64,000 nucleotides of DNA from UBA1127 sp034422455 (GCA_034422455.1 DAOUJQ010000017.1:1-64000), one strand, 5' to 3'. Numbered from the stretch's first letter, positions 24,937-33,392 are shown. The notes: generated by a model from the sequence alone, not told the origin. Translations and numbers: made by a program.

Positions 24937-25731
24937 TCAGCCGATCCGAGTGCCTTTGCCCCTGCCCTCCAGACACTTCAGGAGCGCGTGGGGTTCTCTT
25001 CCGTCCAGAATCTGCGCCGTCCCAACCTTTGGCAGCGCCTTGAGGCACGCCTCCAGCTTCGGGATCATACCCCCGGCCGCGACACCGCTCTGGATGAGCG
25101 CTTGCGCCTGCTCCGGCAGCAGCCGGGGTATCGTGCGCCGGGAGGCGTCCATGACCCCGTCCACGTCCGTCAGGTAGATCAGCCGCTCCGCTTCCAGCGC
25201 GGCCGCCAGTTCCCCTGCGGCGACGTCGCCGTTGATGTTGTAGAGCGTCGCCGGGCTGCCCGACGCGCCGTTTACATTCACGGCTACCGGCGCGATGACC
25301 GGGATCCAGCCCATCGCGACCATCTCGCGCACCGGCGCGGCGTCCACCGTCGTGATGTCGCCGACGTAGCCCAGGTCCGGGTCCAGCGTCCTCGCCTGCA
25401 GGATGCCCCCGTCGGCCCCGCTGAAGCCCATCGCCCTGCCGCCGTACGCCAGCACCGACGCCACCAGTTGCTTGTTCACCAGCCCGGTCAGGACGGCGAG
25501 CACGATTTCGAGCGCCGCCTCGTCCGTCACGCGCATGCCCCGCACGAACTGCGGCGCCGCCCCCGAACGCTCCATCCACTTGCTGATGACCTGCCCGCCG
25601 CCGTGGATGACGACCGGCGCGAGCCCCTGCCGCTGCATGGCGACGACGTCCTCCAGGGTCGTGTCACCGCTGCCCAGGGTGCTTCCCCCGATCTTGATGA
25701 CGATGGGCCTCTGTGTCGTCGCCGCGCTCAC
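24937..25731 (-). CDS. argB: Acetylglutamate kinase
   Basis: ArgB phosphorylates N-acetylglutamate. The protein has 264 residues and belongs to the amino acid kinase family. It shows VIKIGGSTLGSG near the start, VIHGGGQVIS, GFSGADGGILQAR and IYLTDVDGVMD. I use the GTG giving (M)SAATTQRPIVIKIGGS. A longer open frame upstream is an antisense or out-of-frame shadow of argJ. It lies between argJ and the UPF0182 gene on the minus strand. Confidence 0.95.
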   Translation of the reverse strand: MSAATTQRPIVIKIGGSTLGSGDTTLEDVVAMQRQGLAPVVIHGGGQVISKWMERSGAAPQFVRGMRVTDEAALEIVLAVLTGLVNKQLVASVLAYGGRAMGFSGADGGILQARTLDPDLGYVGDITTVDAAPVREMVAMGWIPVIAPVAVNVNGASGSPATLYNINGDVAAGELAAALEAERLIYLTDVDGVMDASRRTIPRLLPEQAQALIQSGVAAGGMIPKLEACLKALPKVGTAQILDGREPHALLKCLEGRGKGTRIG

Positions 25732-25769
25732 GGTTTTCCCTGTCAAATGGGTTGGACGGTGCCCTGCTT

Positions 25770-26984
25770 CTACGTCGTATACGCGCTGTTGAAGGTGACG
25801 AACTCCTCGCTCATGTTGCAGCCCCAGCCGACCGCGACCCCGTCGCCGATGTTCAGGCTCACGCGGATGCGGATCTCCTCTCCGAGCATCGTCGCAACCA
25901 GCGACTCCTTGAAGAACGGCACCGGCAGCCCGGCCTCCATGATGCAGATGTCGTTGATGTGCAGGGTCAGCTTGTCCTCCACCACCTCTGCCCCGCTCTT
26001 GCCCACGGCCATCATGATGCGTCCCCAGTTGGGGTCGTTGCCGTGGATGGCCGTCTTCACCAGGATGGAGCTCGCCACAGAGCGGGCCGCCATCCGCGCG
26101 TCCGCCACGCTCGCCGCCCCGTCTACCGTCACCTCGATGAGCTTGGTGGCGCCCTCGCCGTCCTTGACCATTTCGCGCGACAGGTGCGTGCATACCTGCG
26201 TCAGCGCCGCCGACAGGGCCTCGCCCTCTGGCGTCCCCTCGCCTGCCGGTACCCCCGCTGCGCCGTTCGCAAAGACGAGCACCGTGTCATTGGTGCTCGT
26301 GTCGCCGTCCACGTCCACCATGTTGAACGTGGAGTCCACCACCTCGCTCAGCGTCTCCTGCAGGAATGCGGCATCCACCTCTGCGTCGGTGGTCAGGTAG
26401 GCGAGCATTGTTGCCATGTTCGGGTGGATCATGCCGGAGCCCTTGCAGCACCCGGCCACGGTCACCGTCTTGTCGCCCACCGTGAATGAGACCGCCATCT
26501 CCTTGCTTACCGTGTCCGTGGTCATGATGGAGCGCGCGAAGTCGTGTCCGCCGTCCCGCGTCAGCTCGATCTTGCCCACGGAGTTGCGCAGGAGTCCCAT
26601 CGGCAGTTCGACGCCGATGATCCCCGTGCTGCTGACGGCCATGTCCTCGGGTGCTGCGCCTGTGGCGCCGGCGGCCAGTTTGGCCATCTCTTCGGCGTCC
26701 TTCAGCCCCTGGTCGCCCACGGAGCAGTTGGCGCACCCGCTGTTCACGATGACCCCGTGCGACACGCCCCGCTCCGCGATCCGCTTGCTGACCGTCACGC
26801 AGGCCGAGACGACCTTGTTCTTGGTGAACGTCCCCGCTGCGGACGCGGGGCTCTCGGAGTAGAGCAGGCCCAGGTCGACTTTCCCTGGCGCATAGGTGCG
26901 GATGCCCGCATAGGTGGCCCCTGCGGTGAATCCCAGCGGGCTCGTAACGGACCCGTCAGGGACTACGGTGATTTCGTGCGTCAT
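25770..26984 (-). CDS. argJ: Bifunctional ornithine acetyltransferase/N-acetylglutamate synthase
   Basis: ArgJ recycles the acetyl group from acetylornithine to glutamate. The protein has 404 residues and is self-cleaved at the conserved nucleophile T192 in HPNMATML. The oxyanion motif SSTG is at 118-121. C-terminal NDPNWGRIMMA is also conserved. It is the first gene of the arginine operon, behind an extended -10 promoter. An aggagaaacc ribosome site precedes the ATG. argC and the carbamoyltransferase gene are not in this window. Confidence 0.97.
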   Translation of the reverse strand: MTHEITVVPDGSVTSPLGFTAGATYAGIRTYAPGKVDLGLLYSESPASAAGTFTKNKVVSACVTVSKRIAERGVSHGVIVNSGCANCSVGDQGLKDAEEMAKLAAGATGAAPEDMAVSSTGIIGVELPMGLLRNSVGKIELTRDGGHDFARSIMTTDTVSKEMAVSFTVGDKTVTVAGCCKGSGMIHPNMATMLAYLTTDAEVDAAFLQETLSEVVDSTFNMVDVDGDTSTNDTVLVFANGAAGVPAGEGTPEGEALSAALTQVCTHLSREMVKDGEGATKLIEVTVDGAASVADARMAARSVASSILVKTAIHGNDPNWGRIMMAVGKSGAEVVEDKLTLHINDICIMEAGLPVPFFKESLVATMLGEEIRIRVSLNIGDGVAVGWGCNMSEEFVTFNSAYTT

Positions 26985-27083
26985 TGGTTTCTCCTAAGTG
27001 TTGTTTGATTGTTCCAGCGCACAACGACAACGGTGCGATTCATGTGATTTCCGCTGTGGAGGAACAGGCAAACAACGCTAGCG

Positions 27084-27092
27084 AGTATAGCA
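27084..27092 (-). promoter_or_regulatory. Extended -10 promoter of the arginine operon
   Basis: Minus strand TGC-TATACT, about 100 bases before the argJ start codon and just beyond the stop of the DUF1385 gene. No good -35 is visible, as expected for an extended -10 site. No ARG box is obvious. Confidence 0.6.
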
Positions 27093-27098
27093 CAAGCC

Positions 27099-28109
27099 CT
27101 ATTTGGCTTCACCCTCGGCGGCCTCCCGGCCCTCCGTTGGCGGCTCGCGTCGCAGGGGGCCGTCGTCGCCGGTGGATGCGTCCTCGGAAGGCACGCCCGC
27201 GGGGATGACGCCGTCGGCGGCCAGCGTGCTGTTCATCGCCGCCGCCGCGACCTCGATCTGCGAGTGGTCGGGGATGCGTGTGGTGAGCTTCTGCAGCATC
27301 AGGCCGGGGAACGCCAGGGCCTGCGCCCACGCCCTGTCGCTGTGGGCGCCGCTGAAGCGCAGGAACTCGTAGCTGACCGCCGCGATCACCGGCAGCAGTG
27401 CGATGCGCGAGGCCACCGCCAGCACCAGCGACGGGCGGCCCACCAGCGTGAACACCAGCACGGACACCAGCACCACCGTCAGCAGGAACGCCGTCCCGCA
27501 GCGCGGGTGCGCCGTCGGGAACTGCTCGATGTGCTCTGGCTCCAGCGGCACGCCGTGCTCGTAGGCGTGTATCGTCATGTGCTCCGCGCCGTGGTAGGCG
27601 AAGACCCGCTTGACGTCCCGCAGGTTGCCGATGAGCCAGATGTAGCCCACCAGCAGCGCCAGCCGGATCGCGCCCTCCAGCAGGTTGCTCGTGATGGACG
27701 ATTCGATGTAGGCGTCCAACGAGCGCGCCCCGAACAGCGGCAGCAGGAAGAAGATCGCGATGCCGAACACCAGCGCGATGGACATCGAGACCGCCATGCT
27801 GACACGCTCGGCCCGGCTGACCTTGGGGAACTCGCCGTCCTTGATGGGCGGCTCGTCCGGGTCGGCCATCGCTATCTCCGCCGACCGGTTCAGCCCCCGA
27901 ATGCCCATCGTCAGCGCCTCTGCCAGCACCAGCACGCCGCGCACCAGCGGCACACGGCGCAGCCACCCGCTCGTCAGGCGGCCCAGCGGCAGCGGCCCGG
28001 TCCAGATGCCCCCGTCCGGGCGGCGCACGGCCATGCGCACGTTGCGCTGTCCCCTGATGAGCACCCCCTCGATCAGGGCCTGGCCGCCGTAGTAGAACGG
28101 CTGCGGCAT
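27099..28109 (-). CDS. DUF1385 family membrane protein
   Basis: This 336-residue protein starts PFYYGGQALIEGVLIRGQRNVRMAVRR, shortened here to the diagnostic YYGGQALIEGV. It contains YHGAEHMTIHAYEHG (a His/Glu-rich motif) and HPRCGTAFLL. There are about five hydrophobic segments between residues 95 and 270. These features are typical of DUF1385, a metal-dependent-enzyme-like membrane family often near rpmE and prfA/prmC. Here too it lies just downstream of rpmE. Its function is unknown. I start at the ATG giving MPQPFYYGG. A longer open frame upstream crosses palindromic repeats. Confidence 0.9.
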   Translation of the reverse strand: MPQPFYYGGQALIEGVLIRGQRNVRMAVRRPDGGIWTGPLPLGRLTSGWLRRVPLVRGVLVLAEALTMGIRGLNRSAEIAMADPDEPPIKDGEFPKVSRAERVSMAVSMSIALVFGIAIFFLLPLFGARSLDAYIESSITSNLLEGAIRLALLVGYIWLIGNLRDVKRVFAYHGAEHMTIHAYEHGVPLEPEHIEQFPTAHPRCGTAFLLTVVLVSVLVFTLVGRPSLVLAVASRIALLPVIAAVSYEFLRFSGAHSDRAWAQALAFPGLMLQKLTTRIPDHSQIEVAAAAMNSTLAADGVIPAGVPSEDASTGDDGPLRREPPTEGREAAEGEAK

Positions 28110-28134
28110 TCCGCTGTTCTCCCGTATAGACTCG

Positions 28135-28214
28135 TCATTCCCGCGGAAGCGGGAATCCAGATGGGCGGTGGACCTGGCCCACTTGCTCCGTTCGTCCTGA
28201 GCCCGTCGAAGGAT
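28135..28214. repeat. Family B and family A palindromes
   Basis: cattcccgcggaagcgggaat at about 28137-28157 and gttcgtcctgagcccgtcgaagg at 28190-28212, both between the DUF1385 gene and rpmE. Confidence 0.7.
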
Positions 28215-28285
28215 GAACGGCAGTCCCCTCAATCACTGAAAAGAAATCGGGGTGGCTTGCACCACCCCGAGGCCCGGCCTTGCTT

Positions 28286-28489
28286 CTACTGGAGGTTGAA
28301 CCTCCGCTTGATTCGCTCGACCCGGCCCTCGGTGTCCACAATTCGCTGCTCGCCCGTGAAGTACGGGTGGCATCGGTTGCAGATCTCAACCCGAAGCTCC
28401 GGCTTGGTGGAGCCGGTCGTGAACGTGTTGCCGCAGACGCAGTGCACCACTGCCTCCGCGTGCCACTGTGGGTGAATCGCCTGCTTCAT
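28286..28489 (-). CDS. rpmE: 50S ribosomal protein L31 (zinc-binding type)
   Basis: This 67-residue protein carries the zinc ligands C17, C19, C37 and C40 (HCVCG and CNRCHPYFTG). It is therefore the C+ form, not the zinc-free YkgM/L31B type. The core VDTEGRVERIKRRF is intact. It follows rpmA by nine bases in the rplU-rpmA-rpmE operon. Confidence 0.97.
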   Translation of the reverse strand: MKQAIHPQWHAEAVVHCVCGNTFTTGSTKPELRVEICNRCHPYFTGEQRIVDTEGRVERIKRRFNLQ

Positions 28490-28498
28490 TGCCCTGTC

Positions 28499-28756
28499 CT
28501 ATGCCTGCGGGTAGACGCTGGCCATCTTGCGGTCCTTGACCGCCCACTCGTACTTCACTTCGCCGTCGGCCAGCGCGAAGAGCGTGAAGTCCCTGCCCAG
28601 GCCGACGTTCTTGCCGGGGATGATGCGCGTGCCGCGCTGCCGGACGAGGACTGCTCCCGTGCGCACCTGCTGGCCGCCGTAGACCTTGACGCCCAGGCGC
28701 TGCCCCTTGCTGTCTCTTCCGTTGCGGCTGGAACCGCCGCCCTTCTTGTGGGCCAT
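28499..28756 (-). CDS. rpmA: 50S ribosomal protein L27
   Basis: This 85-residue protein opens MAHKKGGGSSRNGRDSKGQR, the standard L27 N-terminus that reaches the peptidyl-transferase centre. There is no cleavable N-terminal extension of the Firmicutes type. Its ATG overlaps the rplU stop by one base (TAATG). Confidence 0.98.
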   Translation of the reverse strand: MAHKKGGGSSRNGRDSKGQRLGVKVYGGQQVRTGAVLVRQRGTRIIPGKNVGLGRDFTLFALADGEVKYEWAVKDRKMASVYPQA

Positions 28757-29376
28757 TACTTCTTCTCCTCGCCTTCCGCGGTCTCTTCAGACGTGGCCTC
28801 TTCCGCCGGAGCCTCTTCCGCAGCCTCAGCCTCTACCGTCTCCTCAGCCGCGCTGTCGACAGGCTCAGCAGTCGCCTCAGCCGCAGCGGCCTCCTCGGCG
28901 ACAGGCTCTTCCGCAGGCGCCTCTTCTGCCGACGCCGTTGGCTCCTCGACAGCCGCCTCCGCCGCTGGCGCCTCCGTGGCCTGCGCGGCGGCCCGCGTCG
29001 TGCGACGCCTGCGCCGTGGCGCAGGGGCCGGCTCGGGCTCGACGGGCTCGTCGTCCCCGCCGGTCAGGATGTGCCGGATGCGCAGCCGAGTGTAGCTCTG
29101 CCGGTGCCCGTTCTTCCGGCGGTAGCGCGTCTTGGCCTTGTACTTGTAGACGATGATCTTGGGTCCGCGGAACTGGTCAGCGACCTCCGCCGTCACCTTC
29201 GCGCCGTCGATGGTGGGCGCGCCCACGGACACAGCGCCGTCCTCGTCGACGAGCAGCACGCTGGACAGGTCCACCCGCGCGCCGACGTCGCCGTCAAGCT
29301 TCTCGACGTCGATGACGTCGCCTGGCGATACGCGGTACTGCTTCCCGCCGGTCTGGATCACTGCGTAGCTGGGCAC
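28756..29376 (-). CDS. rplU: 50S ribosomal protein L21 with acidic Ala/Glu-rich tail
   Basis: Residues 1-105 are a normal L21, with YAVIQTGGKQYRVSPGD at the start and KAKTRYRRKNGHRQ near the end. The protein then continues for about 100 residues: a PEPAPAP segment, an RRRRR cluster at 121-125, and a long Ala/Glu repeat tract of AEE/EAP type ending GEEKK. Typical L21 is about 103 residues, so this protein is doubled in length. The start is GTG. A strong promoter lies about 40 bases upstream. The tail has no predicted fold and may be a disordered acidic region. Confidence 0.95.
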   Translation of the reverse strand: MPSYAVIQTGGKQYRVSPGDVIDVEKLDGDVGARVDLSSVLLVDEDGAVSVGAPTIDGAKVTAEVADQFRGPKIIVYKYKAKTRYRRKNGHRQSYTRLRIRHILTGGDDEPVEPEPAPAPRRRRRTTRAAAQATEAPAAEAAVEEPTASAEEAPAEEPVAEEAAAAEATAEPVDSAAEETVEAEAAEEAPAEEATSEETAEGEEKK

Positions 29377-29416
29377 GATGCTCAGGTCCTCTCGCGCGAA
29401 TGTGCGACAAATCACT

Positions 29417-29445
29417 ATTGTAGGCGGCAGCTATGAGGGTGTCAA
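29417..29445 (-). promoter_or_regulatory. Strong promoter of rplU-rpmA-rpmE
   Basis: Minus strand TTGACA (29440-29445), a 17-base spacer, TACAAT (29417-29422). The GTG start at 29376 is about 40 bases downstream. This is the best -35/-10 pair on the minus strand in the window. Confidence 0.8.
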
Positions 29446-29461
29446 CGGAATTCGTTACCCC

Positions 29462-30856
29462 CTACCCCACCACCGCGTCCAGCAGCTCCGACACGCTCGC
29501 CAGCCCCTCCACGCCCCACGCCGTCGCGATGGCCTTCGGGATGGCGTCCGCCGGCAGCACCCCCGCGGCGCAGTCGGCGAACTTCTCGCCAAGCTCCTCC
29601 CGCGTCATCGGCCACTCCGGCGTCCCCCGCGACGCCGACGCCTCGCGCGACAGCACGCTGCCGTCGCCGAGCTCCACCTCCACCCAGCTGCGGATGCGCT
29701 CGAAGCCCTGCGCCTCGATCTCCTCGTCCAGGTACGGCTTCACGCGTCCCATCATCTCCCGCACATCCGGGCTCCGCACCACGTCGTCCCGGAACTCCGC
29801 GATGCCCGCCCGCTTCCGCAGCGCCAGTATTCCGAGCATGAACTGCATGCTGAACTTGGCCTGCAGCGCGTTCTCCGGCTCGGCGTACCGCAGCGCGTTC
29901 AGCACGTTCGACGCCGTCCCCAGCCGGACCTCGCGGATGTCCTCCGCCGCCACCTCGTGCTCGATGAGCAGCGACCGCAGCGCGTCCATCGCCGGGTGCA
30001 GCAGCGACCCGCACGGGTACGGCTTGACCGACACGCCGGGGTCCAGCAGCGCCCACGGCCTGCCCAGCTTGCCCAGCACGTACTCCTCGTCCGCGCCGCC
30101 GCCCGCCACGGCGAAGAACCCCCACTGCCCGTCCAACCCCGACGGGTCCGCCGTGTAGCCCAGCGACGCCAGCTTCGCGGCCACCACGCCGTTCTGTCCC
30201 GCCGCGCCCGAGTGGTACGGCTTCGTCATCGTGCCGAAGTTGACGCGCAACCCCGCGCTCTTGGACCCAGCAATGCTCAGTGCGACGCGCGTGCGCTCAT
30301 GGTCCAGCCCCAGCAGCGACGCCGCGGCCGCCGCGGCCCCGAACACGCCCAGCGTGCCGGTGCTGTGGAACCCCCGCTGGTAGTGCTGCGGGTTGACCGT
30401 CTCCGCTAGCTTGCACTCCACCTCTAGGCCGACGCTGAACGCCCGCACAAGGTCCTTCCCCGACGCCCCCGTCTCCTGCCCGACGGCCAGCGCCGCCGAC
30501 AGCGCGGGCACCGTCGGGTGGGTGAGCAGCCCGTAGACGCGGTCCGGCGTCGACGCCAGCTGCGTGTCGTCGTAGTCGTGCGCGTGCCCGCTGACGCCCG
30601 ACGCCAGCGCCGCGAACTCCGCCGGGTACGACACCGCCGCGCCCGGCACTCGCGCCGCGCCGGACACCCCCAGCGAGCCCACGTAGCGGTGGATGATCCG
30701 CGTGCACTCCTCCGGCGCCCCGGCCAGCATCACGCCCAGCCCGTCCACGATGCACCGCACGGACTCCGCGCGGAGGGCGTCCGGCAGGTCATCGTAGCTG
30801 GTCTCCACGATGAACCGCGCCGTCTCCTCCGTAATGGCGCCAGTCAACGTCGTCAT
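29462..30856 (-). CDS. MmgE/PrpD family protein
   Basis: This 464-residue protein matches the MmgE/PrpD (2-methylcitrate dehydratase-like) family. It has an all-helical N-terminal half with SGVSGHAHDYDDTQ and HPTVPALSAALAVGQ, and a second part with GFHSTGTLGVFGAAAAAASLLG and GTMTKPYHSGAAGQNG. The family includes 2-methylcitrate, itaconate and other dehydratases or decarboxylases, and the real substrate is not evident. No other methylcitrate-cycle gene is next to it. An extended -10 promoter precedes it. Confidence 0.9.
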   Translation of the reverse strand: MTTLTGAITEETARFIVETSYDDLPDALRAESVRCIVDGLGVMLAGAPEECTRIIHRYVGSLGVSGAARVPGAAVSYPAEFAALASGVSGHAHDYDDTQLASTPDRVYGLLTHPTVPALSAALAVGQETGASGKDLVRAFSVGLEVECKLAETVNPQHYQRGFHSTGTLGVFGAAAAAASLLGLDHERTRVALSIAGSKSAGLRVNFGTMTKPYHSGAAGQNGVVAAKLASLGYTADPSGLDGQWGFFAVAGGGADEEYVLGKLGRPWALLDPGVSVKPYPCGSLLHPAMDALRSLLIEHEVAAEDIREVRLGTASNVLNALRYAEPENALQAKFSMQFMLGILALRKRAGIAEFRDDVVRSPDVREMMGRVKPYLDEEIEAQGFERIRSWVEVELGDGSVLSREASASRGTPEWPMTREELGEKFADCAAGVLPADAIPKAIATAWGVEGLASVSELLDAVVG

Positions 30857-30910
30857 GGTTTGGGGAACCTCCTGAGGTGGTGTACCATGCGTGCGGCTGC
30901 GGGACGGTGA

Positions 30911-30919
30911 AGTATAGCA
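30911..30919 (-). promoter_or_regulatory. Extended -10 promoter of the MmgE/PrpD gene
   Basis: Minus strand TGC-TATACT, identical to the site before argJ, about 55 bases upstream of the 30856 start. Confidence 0.55.
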
Positions 30920-30945
30920 TACCCCCAGCCGAGCCAGGGGTGGCG

Positions 30946-31455
30946 ATGTTCCTGAACTACGAGACGTGCCCGGTGTGCCGGGGCCCGGTGACGGTCCGCA
31001 CCGTCGACGGCCAGTGGCGTCCCTACTGCCCCAACTGCCGGTCGATCCTGCAGCTCGGCCCCAAGCTCGTTGCCACCGTCCTCATCGGCGACCCGTCGCG
31101 CCTGCTCATGGTGAAACGCAGCTACGGCGAGGAGAAGGGGCTGTGGGCGCTGCCCGGTGGCTACGTCGAGCAGGGAGAGGTCGTCGAGGAGGCCGCCGCC
31201 CGTGAGGCCCTGGAGGAGACCGGCTTGGAGGTCGCCATCACCGGCCTCGTCGGCCTCTACTCCGCGCCGGGCCGCCCCATCGTCGTCGCGGCCTATGGTG
31301 CGACGGCCACTGGCGGCGCCCTCTCGAACGAGTCCTGGGAGATCGACGGCGCGGGCTACTTCTCCGTCGACAACCTCCCGTCGCTCGCCTTCCCCCAGGA
31401 CAGCGCCATCATCGCCCACTGGGCCGCGGCGTTTGACGTGAAGAGCCGCGACTAG
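30946..31455 (+). CDS. Nudix hydrolase with N-terminal zinc ribbon
   Basis: This 169-residue protein starts with a four-cysteine zinc ribbon (C8, C11, C28, C31, in TCPVC and YCPNC), followed by a Nudix domain. The Nudix box GX5EX7REUXEEXGU is complete at 72-94 (G72, E78, R86, E87, E90, E91). This domain pair resembles the NADH-pyrophosphatase-like and NudC-related group. It probably hydrolyses a nucleoside diphosphate derivative. I start at ATG 30946 with aggggt just upstream. It is divergent from the MmgE/PrpD gene. Confidence 0.9.
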   Translation: MFLNYETCPVCRGPVTVRTVDGQWRPYCPNCRSILQLGPKLVATVLIGDPSRLLMVKRSYGEEKGLWALPGGYVEQGEVVEEAAAREALEETGLEVAITGLVGLYSAPGRPIVVAAYGATATGGALSNESWEIDGAGYFSVDNLPSLAFPQDSAIIAHWAAAFDVKSRD

Positions 31456-31477
31456 CCCGCTCGAATTCGCGCCCCCG

Positions 31478-31505
31478 TTGACACCCCCGCCCCATGCGCT
31501 ATCAT
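31478..31505 (+). promoter_or_regulatory. Strong promoter of the pantothenate operon
   Basis: TTGACA (31478-31483), a 16-base spacer and TATCAT (31500-31505). Transcription would start near 31512, leaving about 170 bases of leader before the first gene. Confidence 0.7.
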
Positions 31506-31511
31506 GAGTGC

Positions 31512-31684
31512 GTCGCCAACCCCACGTGGGAGGCGAACGGGTTCCGGCAACCCCATCCTGTGGCCGCGGGGATCAGCATGACCGCGACGGCGTCTTCGAG
31601 AGCTTGGTCTTCCCCCTTGCGTAACCGCTCGCGCCTCGTCGTGCGTCCTGCCGTCTCCCGCGCGCCCGCCCCCAGGCGGTCCCT
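31512..31684 (+). ncRNA. Structured leader of the pantothenate operon
   Basis: The first part folds readily. CGCC (31514-31517) and CCC pair with GGG and GGCG (31532-31535) around ACGT, leaving bulged adenines. A second hairpin is GGGTT/AACCC (31539-31553). A class of RNA called the pan motif, known upstream of panB genes in Chloroflexi and others, is a stem-loop with two bulged A residues, and this leader may be one. The rest of the leader is C-rich and open in one frame. This is a structural guess without a covariance test. Confidence 0.35.
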
Positions 31685-32602
31685 TTGAGCGACCCGACGA
31701 CCCTCGGCGACATAGGCTTCATCGGCGCTGGCGCGCTCGGGTCGGCCTTTGCCCACGCGATGGCTCGCCACGGCTATCCCGTCCGCGCCGTTGCCGGCCG
31801 CACGCCCGCGTCCGCCGAACGCCTCGCGTCGGCGCTGCCCGGCTGCGAGGCAGTCTCGCCGCAGCAGGTCGCCGGCCGCTGTGACACCGTCTTCCTCGTC
31901 GTCCCCGACGACGCCATCGCCTCCGTCGCCGCGTCCCTGACTTGGCGCGAGGGTCAGGCCGTCGTCCACTGCTCCGGCGCCACGCCCCTCGCTGCCCTGA
32001 ACGCCGCGCGAGATTGCGGCGCGGCGTCCGGCGCCTTCCATCCCCTGCAGACCTTCACTGCGGACGCCGACCCCGTCGCCGTCACGCGCGGCATCGCCTA
32101 CGCCGTCGAGGCTCCCCAACCCCTGCGCCGCGCGTTGGAGCGGCTGGCCGAGGACCTCGGCGGCTGGCCGATCGCCCTCGCCTCCGAGGACCGCGCCGTC
32201 TACCACGCGAGCGCCATCGGCGCGTGCGGCCTCGTGGCGACGCTGCTGAAGCTCGCAAGCGGCCTCTGGGACGGCGTGCCCGGCCTCGAGGGCCAGGGCA
32301 TGCGCGCGCTTTTGCCCCTCACCCGCACCACCCTCGACAACATCGAGCGGCAGGGCTTCCCCCAGGCGCTCACCGGCCCCGCCGTCCGCGGCGACGTCGG
32401 CGTCGTTCGCTCGCACCTCGACGCCCTCGCCGAGCGCGCTCCCGGCTTCCTGCCGCTCTACGCAGCCCTGTCCCTGGCGTCGCTGCCCATCGCCCGCGAC
32501 AAGGGTGGGCTGTCGGAAAGCAATGAAGTGCAGCTCCGGGAGCTGCTGACCGCCTCGCTGGCTGAGGCCAACTCCGGAAGGGAAGGAGCCCCATGCGCGT
32601 AA
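31685..32602 (+). CDS. Rossmann/DUF2520 dehydrogenase, candidate ketopantoate reductase
   Basis: This 305-residue protein has an N-terminal NAD(P)-binding domain (IGFIGAGALGSAFA, residues 10-23; FLVVPDDAI; VHCSGATPLAAL; FHPLQTF) and a helical DUF2520 C-terminal domain (about 160-290). It is the first gene of a transcript with panB and panC, and its 3' end overlaps panB by ten bases. The operon has no panE or ilvC. It is therefore a good candidate for the missing NADPH-dependent ketopantoate reduction step, by context only. The start is TTG, as no ATG or GTG fits. Confidence 0.85.
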   Translation: MSDPTTLGDIGFIGAGALGSAFAHAMARHGYPVRAVAGRTPASAERLASALPGCEAVSPQQVAGRCDTVFLVVPDDAIASVAASLTWREGQAVVHCSGATPLAALNAARDCGAASGAFHPLQTFTADADPVAVTRGIAYAVEAPQPLRRALERLAEDLGGWPIALASEDRAVYHASAIGACGLVATLLKLASGLWDGVPGLEGQGMRALLPLTRTTLDNIERQGFPQALTGPAVRGDVGVVRSHLDALAERAPGFLPLYAALSLASLPIARDKGGLSESNEVQLRELLTASLAEANSGREGAPCA

Positions 32603-33387
32603 CCACCCTGGACGTCCAGCGCTACAAGACCCGGGGCGAGCGGTTCCCCGTCATCACCGCCTACGACTTCCCCACCGCCAGGTTGGTGGAGGAGGCCGGC
32701 GTGCCCGTCATTCTGGTGGGCGACAGCCTGGGGCAGGTGGTGCTCGGCTACGCCTCGACCATCCCCGTCACCATGGACGACATGCTGCACCACACGGCCG
32801 CAGTCGTGCGGGCCACCGAGCGCGCCATGGTGGTCGCCGACATGCCCTTCCTCTCCTACAACCTCAGCGACGAGCAAGCCCTGCGGAACGCCGGTCGGCT
32901 CATGCAGGAGGCGGGCGCGCAGGCCGTGAAGCTCGAGGGCGGTCTGCGGGTCGCCGACACCGTGCGCCGCATCACCGAGGCCGGCATCCCCGTCATGGGC
33001 CACGTCGGCCTCACGCCCCAGTCCGTCCACCAGCTCGGCGGCTACCGCGTGCAGGGGCGCAGCGAGGCTGAGGCCGAAGCTCTCACCCACGACGCCCTGG
33101 CCCTCGAGGAGGCTGGCGCCTTCAGCGTCGTGCTCGAGCTCGTGCCCCCGGATCTGGCCGCCGCCGTCTCCCGGAGGCTCCGGGTCCCCACCATCGGCAT
33201 CGGCGCCGGCCCCCACTGCGACGCCCAGGTGCAGGTCATCCACGACCTGCTCGGGTTCAGCACCGGCTACATCCCCAAGCACGCCCGCAAGTACACGGAC
33301 CTGGGCGAGACCATCCGCAGCGCGGTGGCCGCCTACGTCTCCGACGTGCAGAACGACACCTTCTCGCCCGGCAACGGGACCGCCTAG
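32593..33387 (+). CDS. panB: 3-methyl-2-oxobutanoate hydroxymethyltransferase
   Basis: PanB adds a hydroxymethyl group from methylene-tetrahydrofolate to ketoisovalerate to make ketopantoate. The 264-residue protein has metal ligand D44 in VGDSLG, DMPFLSY, VKLEGG and GIGAGPHCDAQVQVIHDL (shortened to GIGAGPHCDAQ). Length and motifs are standard. An ggaaggag ribosome site lies within the end of the preceding gene. panC starts six bases after its stop. Confidence 0.97.
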   Translation: MRVTTLDVQRYKTRGERFPVITAYDFPTARLVEEAGVPVILVGDSLGQVVLGYASTIPVTMDDMLHHTAAVVRATERAMVVADMPFLSYNLSDEQALRNAGRLMQEAGAQAVKLEGGLRVADTVRRITEAGIPVMGHVGLTPQSVHQLGGYRVQGRSEAEAEALTHDALALEEAGAFSVVLELVPPDLAAAVSRRLRVPTIGIGAGPHCDAQVQVIHDLLGFSTGYIPKHARKYTDLGETIRSAVAAYVSDVQNDTFSPGNGTA

Positions 33388-33392
33388 CCGCC

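Noticed and set aside
31577..31688. A leader peptide gene before the pan operon
   Set aside because: The frame is open and its stop overlaps the first gene's TTG start, but its sequence is low-complexity and lacks a ribosome site or a run of regulatory codons.
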